Shown here: in pieces, positions 18,019 through 25,768 of the stretch
Layout: the number at the start of each line of letters is the position of its first letter
Position numbering within the stretch: the stretch's first letter is position 1
NCBI GenBank assembly: GCA_963837945.1
Contig: CAWIQD010000006.1
Coordinates: 310,001 to 374,000 of the forward strand
From: CAVUBL01 sp963837945
Lineage (GTDB): Bacteria; Acidobacteriota; Thermoanaerobaculia; Multivoradales; DATKCC01
Length of the DNA stretch: 64,000 bases
Direction of reading: 5' to 3'
Position numbers and translations under genes: made by a program
The notes under the pieces: generated by a model
What the model saw: the letters and a program-made list of their open reading frames with translations, nothing else
Told to the model about the DNA's origin: nothing
The model's database searches: none

Positions 18019-18564
18019 CTACGCTATGGCATCTTCCAACACGAGAGCCAGCGCTGCGAACTGGTGCCGCGTCTCATCAAGCACCTCCCTCTCTGGCTGA
18101 GAAGAAGAGGCTGCCAGCTCTTCCAACGTGCCCCGCAACGCTTTATATGCTTTTGAGGAAGCCAAGCGGCCCAGGACCGGCTGGAGTTCTCTTCTCTGGG
18201 AAGTAAGGTAGCGGCGCGTCACATAGCCGAGGCGCTCAATGTCTGTGCCGCTCGAAGCATTGTTGATGTCAATAAACGCTAGTGTATCGTCGAGGCGCGC
18301 AAAGAAGTCGAGGCCGAATCTGGCGGCCTCTTGCGGCGGTACTTCGGAGGCGGAATCGGCTGCGAGGAGCAGCTGCCAGCTCACCTCGCTAGCCAGCTGC
18401 GACAAACTTGTGTCCCCATTGTGCCAGTGGTGAGGAGCGGGGGTCATTCTCTCTGCTCGCGCTACTATCTCGGAGGGTGAGCGGCCTTCGAAGTACCTGT
18501 GTATGTCTTCGCTTGCGCTTACAGGATCAATTTTGGGGGTTGTCTTTCTCTCACGAGCGGTCAT
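18019..18564 (-). CDS. Unknown helical protein
   Basis: This 181-residue hypothetical protein is rich in predicted helix (EVSWQLLLAADSASEVPPQE, YKALRGTLEELAASSSQPE). It contains no motif I recognise. Its start overlaps the stop of the ADP-ribosyltransferase-like gene by four bases (ATGA), which means tight coupling and suggests that the two products are made in fixed ratio. Being small and coupled, it could be an antidote or partner of that enzyme; this is inference only. Confidence 0.6.
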   Translation of the reverse strand: MTARERKTTPKIDPVSASEDIHRYFEGRSPSEIVARAERMTPAPHHWHNGDTSLSQLASEVSWQLLLAADSASEVPPQEAARFGLDFFARLDDTLAFIDINNASSGTDIERLGYVTRRYLTSQRRELQPVLGRLASSKAYKALRGTLEELAASSSQPEREVLDETRHQFAALALVLEDAIA

Positions 18565-19190
18565 TGCAGGCTCCTCTCTAGATGTCTTATAGGCCTAAGG
18601 ATGTTATCGAGGTTTCGAACACAAATTTGGACATGCTGCTGACTCCTCAAGGTCGTCCCCTCAAATAGCTCTTCACCTTCCAGGAACACAGAGCGGAGAG
18701 TGTCCGCGGCGACGGCTTCCGCGACCTGATTGAAGATCATGCAGTCCAAGAACCTGGCTCCTCCGATATTGGAAGGCAGCTTTCTCCCTAGAGCTTCATA
18801 TGCCGCCTTAACGTTTTCAAACACATCCCGGAACCGGTCCACCCAGGCTGGTGCGTCGGTCAGGTCCACACAAGCCCCAAGGCGAATATTAGCACAGACA
18901 ACCGCTGCCGCGGAGCCGTACCTGCCTTCCGCCCATTGCCAGGCTCTGGATGGTCCCTCCCAGAAGTAGACCCCGTGTCCCAGCCAGTCCCAGTCATTTT
19001 CGCTCTTCCTGAAGAGCTGGCTCCTGACTATCGCTTCGGCAGCCACAACTGATGTCCCATGAAAGCCAAGGACGACTGTCCCCTCCGAGTCCACCTCTTG
19101 GGCGTTCAGCAAGTCAGTGGAGTGCATTCTCGCGCTCGTGGTGTCGCTTGCTGGGTTCCCACTTGTTTCGTTCCCCCCCTGAGGAGCCAT
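18561..19190 (-). CDS. ADP-ribosyltransferase-like protein
   Basis: The 209-residue product has VVLGFHGTS (His44), then WLGHGVYFWEGPSRAWQWA (Tyr75) and near the end LFEGTTLRSQQHVQICVRN. The order HGT, GxYFW and a C-terminal strand with SQQH resembles PARP/DUF3990-like ADP-ribosyltransferases, where a His and a Tyr bind NAD. This is an inference from motif layout. The start is uncertain: ATG at 19190 lacks a clear SD, and an in-frame ATG at 19127 is possible. It is the first gene of the four-gene cassette. Confidence 0.6.
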   Translation of the reverse strand: MAPQGGNETSGNPASDTTSARMHSTDLLNAQEVDSEGTVVLGFHGTSVVAAEAIVRSQLFRKSENDWDWLGHGVYFWEGPSRAWQWAEGRYGSAAAVVCANIRLGACVDLTDAPAWVDRFRDVFENVKAAYEALGRKLPSNIGGARFLDCMIFNQVAEAVAADTLRSVFLEGEELFEGTTLRSQQHVQICVRNLDNILRPIRHLERSLQ

Positions 19191-19581
19191 TGGACGGTTC
19201 GTTGAGCGTCTAGATTCCAGCCATCTCGGGGGTGGTCAACGCATGTTGTCAGCTCTGAGCTCGGGCAGTTCGAGAAGCGAGCACGTCGTAGGACGCCACT
19301 TCCACTGTTATCCAAGTCCTGCGTCCTGACCCTGTGGCCCGGAGGCCTTCTGTTCCTAGCCGCTATCCATTGGCGTCTCTCCTTCCCAACCAAGCAATGG
19401 GACCATCCCCAGTGGCCAATCATCGAATGGGCTTCCTCGAGCCCTTGGCGGGTCTCCCGCCGTCTGAGCGAACCTCGAAAGGCTAACACAGACAGGAGGC
19501 TCTAGAAGGACACGAGGCCGTGGCAAGCGAGGCGGCTGAAGTCTAGCGCCTCGCCGTGTTCGAGAGGATATCTGCACCCTC

Positions 19582-19614
19582 CAACCTTCTGACCTCCAGT
19601 CAGATGCTCTATCC
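19582..19614 (-). other. tRNA-like remnant (anticodon arm)
   Basis: Read on the minus strand, GGATAGAGCATCTGACT is followed by GGAGG and TCAGAAGGTTGG. This looks like the D-arm end and an anticodon stem TCTGA/TCAGA with a 7-base loop. The T-arm is degenerate and the acceptor stem is missing, so it is not a working tRNA. The TCAGAAGGTTGG part is shared with the att fragment at 19914. Confidence 0.35.
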
Positions 19615-19640
19615 CCGCTTCCCCCAGCATTTCCGCGGAT

Positions 19641-19684
19641 CGCCCTCCCGAGCGCCCTCCGAGCGCCCTCCAAGCGCCCTCCGG
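19641..19684. repeat. Tandem 11-bp repeat, four units
   Basis: Four near-identical units of CGCCCTCCNAG occur in a row (12, 11, 11 and 8 bases). Confidence 0.75.
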
Positions 19685-19913
19685 ATGAGTCCCCATGAGA
19701 CCGCCTGGGACAACGCTAGCTTGAAGGGCCGCTTATCTTAGCCGTAGGACGAATCCAACAACCCTCACCCCATCAGTCATTTACGGCGAGCACACCTCTC
19801 CCTCGTCGCCTACCCCGTGCATTTCTGCAACGATACAGCAACGATAGACCGCCCGGCCGACTCATAGCCGGACATCTATTCGTTCTAACTGTCTCTGTGG
19901 ATTGGACTTAAGG

Positions 19914-19951
19914 TGGTGCGCCCAGGAGGAGTCGAACCCCCAACCTTCTGA
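19914..19951 (-). other. tRNA 3'-end fragment: probable integrase attachment site
   Basis: The minus strand reads from the 3' side of an anticodon stem (TCAGA) through a T-arm (GGGGG, loop TTCGACT, CCTCC) to an acceptor strand TGGGCGC and ACCA. The pattern fits a tRNA-Arg 3' end. The 5' half is absent, so this is the displaced copy made when an element integrates at a tRNA 3' end. Geometry puts the element on the high-coordinate side, where an intact integrase begins 340 bases away. Confidence 0.7.
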
Positions 19952-19995
19952 TCCTTAGGCTAGTTGTCGCTGTAATTCTCAATGGAGATCACCCC

Positions 19996-20071
19996 GTCTC
20001 ATCCCGTCTCATGGGGACTCATGCGGTCTCCGTAACTCGTTGCATTGGCTGTACTTATCATCGTCTCATGG
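19996..20071 (+). repeat. Repeats resembling integrase arm-type sites
   Basis: GTCTCAT occurs at 19996, 20006 and 20063. A 17-base copy GTCTCATGGGGACTCAT (20006-20022) is repeated inverted at 19685-19701. Repeats on both sides of the tRNA fragment fit arm-type binding sites of a lambda-like integrase. This assignment is inferred from position. Confidence 0.5.
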
Positions 20072-20292
20072 TGTATCATCCGGTCCATGGAGACCTCGCC
20101 CAAGCGCAGGCATCCTGGCAACGATGGGACAACGACAGACCCCTGGTCCTCCGTGCCCGGTGGCAGGAGCGGCCGAGGGGCCGGTTCCGGGGTCGAAGGG
20201 GCCTCGACTGCCGGGGGTCTGGCAACGACGGACCCCATCGTTGCCACCGCCGGAAGGCGGGGCGAGGGCAGCCCCAGGACCAGGAGACGACC

Positions 20293-21630
20293 ATGGGATT
20301 GACCGACCGCACGATTCGATCCGCCAAGGTGCAGGCGGGCCTCAACCAACGAGAGCTCCGGGACGACCAGGTCCGGGGCCTGGTGCTCCGGGTGTACAAG
20401 ACCGGCGTCCGGGTCTGGTTCGTCTTCTACAGGCGCAAGGGGGACAACCACCGGCGGATCTTCAAGCTCGGCGACTACCCCGGCCTCGGCTTGAAGCAGG
20501 CCCGCGAGCTCGCCGAGCAGGAGCTGGGCCGGATCGCCGCCGGCGACGACCCCCAGGCCGAGCGGGTGGCCGCCCGAGAGCGTAGCGGCGCCGAGACCGT
20601 CGAGGCCCTCTCCGACCGCTATCTCGAGGAGTACTCCGGCCCCCACAAGCGGCCGAAGAGCCACGCCCTGGACCGCTGGCAGCTCGAGACCTACGTGGTG
20701 CCGCAGTGGGGCGAGCGCCCCGTCGACGAGATCACGAAGCAAGACGTCCGCGACCTCCTCCAGGCGCTCGCCGACGGCAGCCTGGCCGCCCGCGGCAAGC
20801 CCACCACCACGGCGCCCCGGAACCTCCGCGCCCTCCTGTCGAAGATGTTCGACTGGGCGGCCGACCAGGGCCTCGTCACCGGTAACCCGGCGACCGGCGT
20901 CAAGCTCCCCGTCCGGGTCCGGGAGCACCTGAAGAAGGGCGGGCGCGACCGGGTGCTCTCGGACGAGGAGATCCGGACGCTCTGGGGCGCCCTCGACGAG
21001 CTGGAGACGACCGCCCCCAGGCAGGAGGAGGCCCCGGTCTCGGCCTCGGCCTTCCGGCTGATTCTCCTGACGGCCCAGCGCCCGGGCGAGGTCATGGCGA
21101 TGCGGTGGGCCGAAATCGAGGACGGCTCCTGGTGGGTGATCCCGGCCGAGGTCGCGAAGAACGGCGAGGCGAACCGGGTGCCGCTCTCCCCTCAGGTCCG
21201 AGAGATCCTCACCCGGCTCCGGCCGGCAACCGGCGCTTCCGGGTCGGTGTTCGAGAGCCCCTACCGGAAGGGCCGGCACCTGACGACGCTCAAGACCGCC
21301 AACTACGCGATCGTCGCGCGCGCCGGGATGCGCCCCTGGACCCCGCACGACTTGCGACGAACGGCGGCCTCCAGGATGCGGGCGCTCGGCGTCGAGCGGC
21401 GGACGGTCCGGGCGATCCTCAACCACAAGGACTCGGACGTCACCGCCGTTTACGACCGCTACGGGATGGACCCGGAGAAGCAGGAGGCCCTTGCGCTCTG
21501 GGGCCGGCGGGTCGAGAAGATCGTCGGCGGCGGCGGCCAGGGCGCCGTGGTGCCGTTCCCGGGATCTCGCCTGAGCGCCGGCCCGCAAGCCGATCCTCGC
21601 CGGAGCCCTGGAGCGCGGGATTGGACGTGA
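20293..21630 (+). CDS. Tyrosine integrase (DUF4102 type), intact
   Basis: The ATG at 20293 follows AGGAGA. The 445-residue product has an N-terminal DUF4102 arm-binding domain (LTDRTIRSAKVQAGLNQREL, KLGDYPGLGLKQARELAEQE), a SAM-like core-binding domain and the catalytic domain. Catalytic boxes are TAQRPGEVMAMRW (Arg), EVAKNGEANRVPL (Lys), PHDLRRTAAS (His-x-x-Arg), ILNHKD (His) and AVYDRYGMD (Tyr). It should integrate and excise an element at the nearby tRNA-derived site. It is a close paralogue of the pseudogene at 11333. Confidence 0.93.
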   Translation: MGLTDRTIRSAKVQAGLNQRELRDDQVRGLVLRVYKTGVRVWFVFYRRKGDNHRRIFKLGDYPGLGLKQARELAEQELGRIAAGDDPQAERVAARERSGAETVEALSDRYLEEYSGPHKRPKSHALDRWQLETYVVPQWGERPVDEITKQDVRDLLQALADGSLAARGKPTTTAPRNLRALLSKMFDWAADQGLVTGNPATGVKLPVRVREHLKKGGRDRVLSDEEIRTLWGALDELETTAPRQEEAPVSASAFRLILLTAQRPGEVMAMRWAEIEDGSWWVIPAEVAKNGEANRVPLSPQVREILTRLRPATGASGSVFESPYRKGRHLTTLKTANYAIVARAGMRPWTPHDLRRTAASRMRALGVERRTVRAILNHKDSDVTAVYDRYGMDPEKQEALALWGRRVEKIVGGGGQGAVVPFPGSRLSAGPQADPRRSPGARDWT

Positions 21631-21663
21631 CCGGCGCTCGGCTCGGGGGAGCCACGGGCTGAC

Positions 21664-21692
21664 TTGCGTCGATCCGAGAACCGGTCTATATT
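21664..21692 (+). promoter_or_regulatory. Promoter of the phd-parE pair
   Basis: TTGCGT (21664-21669) and TATATT (21687-21692) are 17 bp apart, about 35 bases upstream of the antitoxin ATG. The -10 box is unusually AT-rich for this DNA. Confidence 0.5.
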
Positions 21693-21726
21693 CAGGTCCT
21701 AAATCCACGCGGGAGAACGACCTGCC

Positions 21727-22023
21727 ATGTCCAAAGCCCTCCAGATCTCCGAAGACATACTTCCCATCGGTGACTTCAAGACCCACGCCGGTCGAGTCCT
21801 CCGCCGCCTCCGCGCGGACGGGCGCCCCGTGGTGATCACGCAGCACGGCCGGCCGGCCGGCGTCCTGGTCTCCCCCGACGAGTACGACCGCCTACGCGAG
21901 CGCGAGCGCTTCGTCGAGGCGGTCCAGGAAGGGCTCGCGGACGCGGACGCCGGCCGGGTCATCACGAACGAGGAGCTCGGGGCCAGGCTCGACAAGCTCT
22001 TCGGGCCTCTCGACGAGGCATGA
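21727..22023 (+). CDS. Phd/YefM-type antitoxin
   Basis: The 98-residue product has the Phd/YefM DNA-binding fold (DFKTHAGRVLRRLRADGRPV, VVITQHGRPAGVLVSPDEYD). Its toxin-binding tail is ERFVEAVQEGLADADAGRVI. The stop overlaps the ParE/RelE toxin start by four bases (ATGA). It should bind and neutralise that toxin and autorepress the operon. The tail recurs inside the composite protein at 12495. Confidence 0.92.
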   Translation: MSKALQISEDILPIGDFKTHAGRVLRRLRADGRPVVITQHGRPAGVLVSPDEYDRLRERERFVEAVQEGLADADAGRVITNEELGARLDKLFGPLDEA

Positions 22024-22349
22024 AGCTTCACTGGACCCGCCGGGCCGAGCGGCACCTGGTCGAGATCGGCCGGTTCATCGCCCGTGACAAGCCCGGTGCC
22101 GCGAGACGCTGGGTCGGGGCGCTCAAGCGGCGAGCAGAGGAGGTAGCCGAGCGCCCCTTGGCCGGGCGCGTGGTCCCCGAGCTGAATCAAGAGGAGGTGC
22201 GTGAGGTGATCCTCCGGGGCTACCGGATCGTCTATCGCGTCGCCGAGGGCGTCGTCGAGGTTCTCGCCGTCTTCGAGAGCCATCGGCTCCTAGAGTCCGC
22301 CCTCGGCGGTCCCGAGGGGTCCTCCGAGGAACCGCCCGGGAAGATGTGA
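22020..22349 (+). CDS. RelE/ParE-family toxin
   Basis: The 109-residue product shows the RelE/ParE fold: LHWTRRAERHLVEIGRFIAR, GRVVPELNQEEVREVILRGY and RIVYRVAEGVVEVLAVFESH. The VRE-x-I-x-GYRIVYRV strand pair is diagnostic. ParE members poison gyrase and RelE members cut mRNA; which applies cannot be told from sequence. It forms a complete type II pair with the antitoxin before it. Confidence 0.92.
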   Translation: MKLHWTRRAERHLVEIGRFIARDKPGAARRWVGALKRRAEEVAERPLAGRVVPELNQEEVREVILRGYRIVYRVAEGVVEVLAVFESHRLLESALGGPEGSSEEPPGKM

Positions 22350-22368
22350 GGAGAGCGCGAGACCAAGA

Positions 22369-22716
22369 ATGAGCGACAGAACCGCACCAACGCCCCTGCA
22401 AGCGGACTCCCGCGGTCGACCCGTCCGCCGGCGCCAGCCGATCCACCCCGGGGAGATCCTCCGCGAGGACGTGCTCCCCGCCCTGCGCCTCTCCGTCTCG
22501 GAGGCGGCCCGCCAGCTCCGGGTGACGCGCCAGACGCTTCACCGCATCCTGTCCGGCCGTTCGGCGGTGACCCCCGAGATGGCGGTGCGCCTGGGCAAGT
22601 TCTGCGGCAACGGTCCGGACCTCTGGCTCCGGATGCAGCAGGCCCACGATCTCTGGCAAGCCCGCGAGCAGCTCCGCGCCGAGCGCGACAAGATCCCCGG
22701 GCACGCGGTCCGGTGA
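22369..22716 (+). CDS. HigA-type HTH antitoxin, without HigB
   Basis: The 115-residue protein carries the HigA signature PIHPGEILREDVLP, an HTH (VSEAARQLRVTRQTLHRILS) and FCGNGPDLWLRMQQAHDLW. A RelE-superfamily HigB toxin normally precedes higA, and the RelE/ParE-type gene 20 bases upstream already has its own Phd partner. This HigA is therefore an orphan or a second antitoxin for the same toxin. A very similar domain is fused into the protein at 12495. Confidence 0.88.
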   Translation: MSDRTAPTPLQADSRGRPVRRRQPIHPGEILREDVLPALRLSVSEAARQLRVTRQTLHRILSGRSAVTPEMAVRLGKFCGNGPDLWLRMQQAHDLWQAREQLRAERDKIPGHAVR

Positions 22717-23246
22717 GGATCGGCCGCGTCCTCGTAAAGCGCCCACGAGTGCGCCGAATGAGGAGGCGAACGATCTTCGAAAGCGACCGGCGGGGCGAAG
22801 GGGTCGGTCCAGGCGGGGCAAGGGGGTCGGTGGCGGCGAGCCGTCTGGAGAGGTGGTCCAGTTCCCCAGACAGCGAGGGTTACGAGAGGTCCAGCCATGA
22901 CCTTGAGCCGCCTTGTTCATAACGGCGGCGAGCCAGGGCGCGCAGATCCGTGGGAGCCGGGTCGCAGACTCGGCGTTGGTCGAGGTCCGCGATGAGCAGC
23001 TACCCGCCCTATCGGCTCTACCGAGTCGGCCGGGGACCGCACACTTTCGAGTCCTTGGGACCCGTTCGACTTCGCCGGCCGGACCTCGGCAGTGCGTCGA
23101 CCCTTCCGAGCGAGTACCGGTTCTACAGCAGCGGAGGTCTTGCCATCTCCATGGCCCGGGCGGGCGGGGGGTCTCCGCCCGGGCATTCCCCCCTCTGGTA
23201 ACATACTCAGTATGGTGCTCCTGACACCGCAGTAACGGGAGATCGA
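22717..23246. other. Intergenic, no gene seen
   Basis: No frame in this 530-bp stretch has an SD, recognisable motif or sensible composition. It ends with the SD (CGGGAGA) of the next gene. Confidence 0.5.
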
Positions 23247-23453
23247 ATGAGCCAAGCCACCGTCCATGAAATCCTCGAGCGGATCAACCAGCTCCCGGCG
23301 AAGGACCGCGCTCTCCTCGACGATCTTCTCGCCGAGCGCGAGGAAGAGGAATGGCAGCGGGAGGCCGCCAGAGCGAGGAAGAGGGCTCAGAGGGCGGGCA
23401 TCGATCAGGAGGCCATCGACCAGGCCGTTCTTGCCGAGCGGTATGGTGAGTGA
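23247..23453 (+). CDS. Small antitoxin partner of PIN toxin
   Basis: The 68-residue charged helical protein starts MSQATVHEILERINQLPAKD and contains LLDDLLAEREEEEWQREA, the layout of short VapB-like antitoxins. Its stop overlaps the GTG of the PIN-domain gene (GTGA). The role as antitoxin rests on size, position and overlap. Confidence 0.75.
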   Translation: MSQATVHEILERINQLPAKDRALLDDLLAEREEEEWQREAARARKRAQRAGIDQEAIDQAVLAERYGE

Positions 23454-23869
23454 AGGTCTTCTTCGACACCAACGTCTACGTGGCGGAAGCCCTTCTCGGT
23501 GCCACAGCCACGCGGATGATCGCGGCGACTTCGACCGCGTCCTGGCGCATCTACACCTCCCCTTATGTCCTGGAGGAGACCGAGCGGGTCTTGATGCGAC
23601 GAGGATTGAAGGGCGCTCGTCGGCTTGCTCACCTGTCCCGGCGGCGAGTTGAGCGTCGCGCGACGCTAGTCGATCCCGCGCCCTCTCGGCATGAAGTGCC
23701 TTCCGACCTCAAAGACAGCCCGATTCTCCGAGCGGCCCTCTCCGCGAGCGTGGATCTCCTTGTCACCAACGATCCCCACCTTCTGGAGCTCTCTCCCTAT
23801 GAGGGCCTGCGAATCGTCTCGATGAGCGAGTACTACCAGTTCTTGCAGGCTCGCGGGCTGTTGAGCTGA
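23450..23869 (+). CDS. PIN-domain RNase toxin (VapC-like)
   Basis: The 139-residue product begins KVFFDTNVYVAEALLG (Asp6, first metal ligand) and has YVLEETERVLM, then KDSPILRAALSASVDLLVTN followed by DPHLL, giving the set of acidic PIN residues. It is predicted to cleave RNA and to be held inactive by the preceding small protein. Confidence 0.88.
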   Translation: MKVFFDTNVYVAEALLGATATRMIAATSTASWRIYTSPYVLEETERVLMRRGLKGARRLAHLSRRRVERRATLVDPAPSRHEVPSDLKDSPILRAALSASVDLLVTNDPHLLELSPYEGLRIVSMSEYYQFLQARGLLS

Positions 23870-23946
23870 GCTCCCTGAGGAAGACGAACGACCGCGACGC
23901 CTGCCCACCGGCCGCCCAGCGACGGGGCGGCGCGCCCGCGCCCGCT

Positions 23947-24310
23947 ATGAACGAGGGTCATGCCGGCAGCGACTTCGACGACTTCCTGCGCGAGGAAGGT
24001 CTCCTCGAGGAGGTCGAGGCGGTGGCCGCGAAGCGCGTCCTCACCTCTCGGGCCTCTGGGACGATGGACGAGCGGGAGCCGTCGAACCCGGAGCAGCGGC
24101 CAGCCGACAGCCAGCGCGAACAATCGGACGAAGATCACTGACCTCGAGAAGCGCCTGCGCAAGGATCGCCCCGCGAGGACCGTCACCCTTCGCCTCCCGG
24201 AGGATGTCGCCGACGACCTGGAGCGAATCGCTGCTGCCCGCGGGTACTCCGGGTTGAGGCGCTGATCCGGCTGGTGGTCCGACACCTGGCGCTCGGACGA
24301 GCCGTGGGAG
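23947..24310 (+). pseudogene. Antitoxin remnants: XRE head plus frameshifted CopG
   Basis: The first frame (23947-24141) starts MNEGHAGSDFDDFLREEGLL, like the remnant at 14192, and lacks an HTH. It continues into DEREPSNPEQRPADSQREQ and stops. One base shift near 24139 restores LEKRLRKDRPARTVTLRLPE, a CopG-type antitoxin. A second shift after GYSG restores EALIRLVVRHLALGR, the expected C-terminus. The locus is thus a decayed antitoxin, or two fused ones, with two frameshifts. Confidence 0.6.
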
Positions 24311-24502
24311 CGCTACCGGGTGCCGGCCGGCGACTGTCCCCGGATCGCCCCGGAGTTTCTCGAGGAGGAGCGCCGGGCCCTCGGGGAATGGTGGTTTGCC
24401 TAGGAGTATGAGTGCGAGTTCCTGGACGCCGAGACCCAGCCCTTCGGCCGGGAGGAGGTGGGCCGGGCCTTCGAAGAGGAGGTTCAGCCATGGGAGTTTT
24501 GA
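24283..24502 (+). pseudogene. Phage terminase large subunit, ATPase-domain fragment
   Basis: The frame reads EPWERYRVPAGDCPRIAPEF, LEEERRALGEWWFA, a TAG stop (24401-24403), then EYECEFLDAETQPFGREEV. This matches the end of the terminase ATPase domain, where the segment normally reads WWFxQEYxCEF, so the TAG has replaced a Gln codon. The N-terminal ATPase part is missing. The fragment overlaps the start of the stand-alone nuclease gene. Confidence 0.7.
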
Positions 24503-25086
24503 TCGGAGTGGCCGTCGGGCACCGGCGCCACGCGAGCGCCATCGCCGTGGTCGAGGAGGAGGTGCGGAGGGGTCCCGACCGGACCTCGACGGAGCACTAC
24601 CTGGTCCGCTTCCTCGAGCGTCTGCCGCCGGGGACGACGTACCCGGCGCTCGCCTCGCGCCTCGCCGAGATCCTCGACCTCCTCGCCGAGCGCGGCTCGA
24701 AGTGGCTGGAGGTCTTCGTCGACGCGACCGGCGCCGGCGAGCCGTTGGTCGAGCTCATCGAGGACGCGGTCGATCGCTGTCGGGTCGTGGCGGTCTACTT
24801 CTCCCACGGAGACCAGCGAAGCGAAGAGGGCCGAACGATCCGGCTGGGCAAGGCGTACCTCGTCTCGCGGCTGAAGATCCTCCTCGAGACGGACCAGCTC
24901 CACCTGACCCGCACCCCGGAGGCGGCGAGCCTCGCCGAGGACCTCCTCGCCTACGAGGTCGAGGTCACCGAGGACGCCAACGAGCGCTACGGCGCGTTCC
25001 GCGTCGGGCGCCACGACGACCTCATCACCGCCCTCGGGCTCGCCGTGCACAAGCGGCGCCCAATGTACCTCATCCCGAAGTACTGA
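24490..25086 (+). CDS. Terminase-like RNase H-fold nuclease domain, copy 1
   Basis: GAGGAGG precedes the ATG. The 198-residue product matches the C-terminal nuclease half of a phage terminase large subunit. It has LIGVAVGHRRHASAIAVVEE in place of the usual VGVDxGxxxDPTA strand, then VFVDATGAGEPLVELI, IRLGKAYLVSRLKILLE and FRVGRHDDLITALGLAV. The first catalytic Asp is Ala or Gly here, so activity is doubtful, while VDATG and HDD are kept. A paralogue follows. Confidence 0.72.
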   Translation: MGVLIGVAVGHRRHASAIAVVEEEVRRGPDRTSTEHYLVRFLERLPPGTTYPALASRLAEILDLLAERGSKWLEVFVDATGAGEPLVELIEDAVDRCRVVAVYFSHGDQRSEEGRTIRLGKAYLVSRLKILLETDQLHLTRTPEAASLAEDLLAYEVEVTEDANERYGAFRVGRHDDLITALGLAVHKRRPMYLIPKY

Positions 25087-25126
25087 GCTCGATGTGCTCC
25101 ATCCGGCACCTGACGGATTCCGACAA

Positions 25127-25768
25127 ATGGGGTCTGACGCGCCTGTGACCGTCCTCGTCGGCGTCGACATCGGCCAAAAGCGGGACCCGACCGCGGTGTG
25201 CGTTGCCGAGGTCGAGGCGCGGTTGGTCGCTGGTCGGCGCGAGACGCACTACCTGGTCCGGCACCTGGAGCGGCTGCCGCTCGGGACCCCCTACCCGGCG
25301 GTGGCGGATTCCGTCACAAGGATCGCTGACCGGGTGAGAGCCCGGACCGGAGCGAGGCCCACCGTCTTCGTCGACGCGACCGGCGTCGGCCAGGCCGTGG
25401 TCGATCTGCTCCGGGGCCAGGTGCGGAGCGGGGAGGTGGTCGCGGTCTGGTTCACGGCCGGAGGGCGACGGACCGAGAGGCGGGACCCGAGTGGCCGGCG
25501 GGTCAGCCTGGGGAAGGCGTTCATGGTCTCGAGGCTCCAGGCGATGCTCGGGGGCGGGAGGTTGCACCTGCCGAAGACGGCCGAGGCGGACGCGCTCACG
25601 AGGGAGCTCCTGAACTACGAGCTGCGGGTGGACGCCAACGGCCACGCGAGAGCTGGCGCCTTTCGGGTCGGGACCCACGATGACCTGGTGACGGCGGTGG
25701 GGCTCGCGGTGCAGGTGGACTCGCTGCCGGGGACGGGAGCTTTGCGTCTCCCTCTCGCAATCGAGTAG
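25127..25768 (+). CDS. Terminase-like RNase H-fold nuclease domain, copy 2
   Basis: The 213-residue paralogue of the preceding gene keeps the full acidic set: VGVDIGQKRDPTAVCVAEVE, VFVDATGVGQAVVDLL and FRVGTHDDLVTAVGLAV. It lacks any ATPase domain, so it cannot package DNA alone. The start is uncertain (ATG 25127 or GTG 25145; neither has a good SD). Possible roles are a split terminase or a domesticated nuclease. Confidence 0.75.
   Translation: MGSDAPVTVLVGVDIGQKRDPTAVCVAEVEARLVAGRRETHYLVRHLERLPLGTPYPAVADSVTRIADRVRARTGARPTVFVDATGVGQAVVDLLRGQVRSGEVVAVWFTAGGRRTERRDPSGRRVSLGKAFMVSRLQAMLGGGRLHLPKTAEADALTRELLNYELRVDANGHARAGAFRVGTHDDLVTAVGLAVQVDSLPGTGALRLPLAIE

Larger units (their letters stand above)
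19191..19913. other. Gene-poor region left of att fragment
   Basis: These 723 bases hold no supported gene. They contain a tRNA-like remnant (19582-19614), a short tandem repeat (19641-19684) and one arm of an inverted repeat (19685-19701). The promoter of the minus-strand cassette must lie near 19190-19260 but no clear hexamers were found. Confidence 0.5.

Noticed and set aside
19582..19614. Functional tRNA-Ser from the GGA in the anticodon-like loop
   Set aside because: The D-stem and T-stem do not pair and no acceptor stem or CCA end is found.
19641..19684. Possible CRISPR-like repeat
   Set aside because: The units are 11 bp and directly adjacent with no spacers, so this is a simple tandem repeat.
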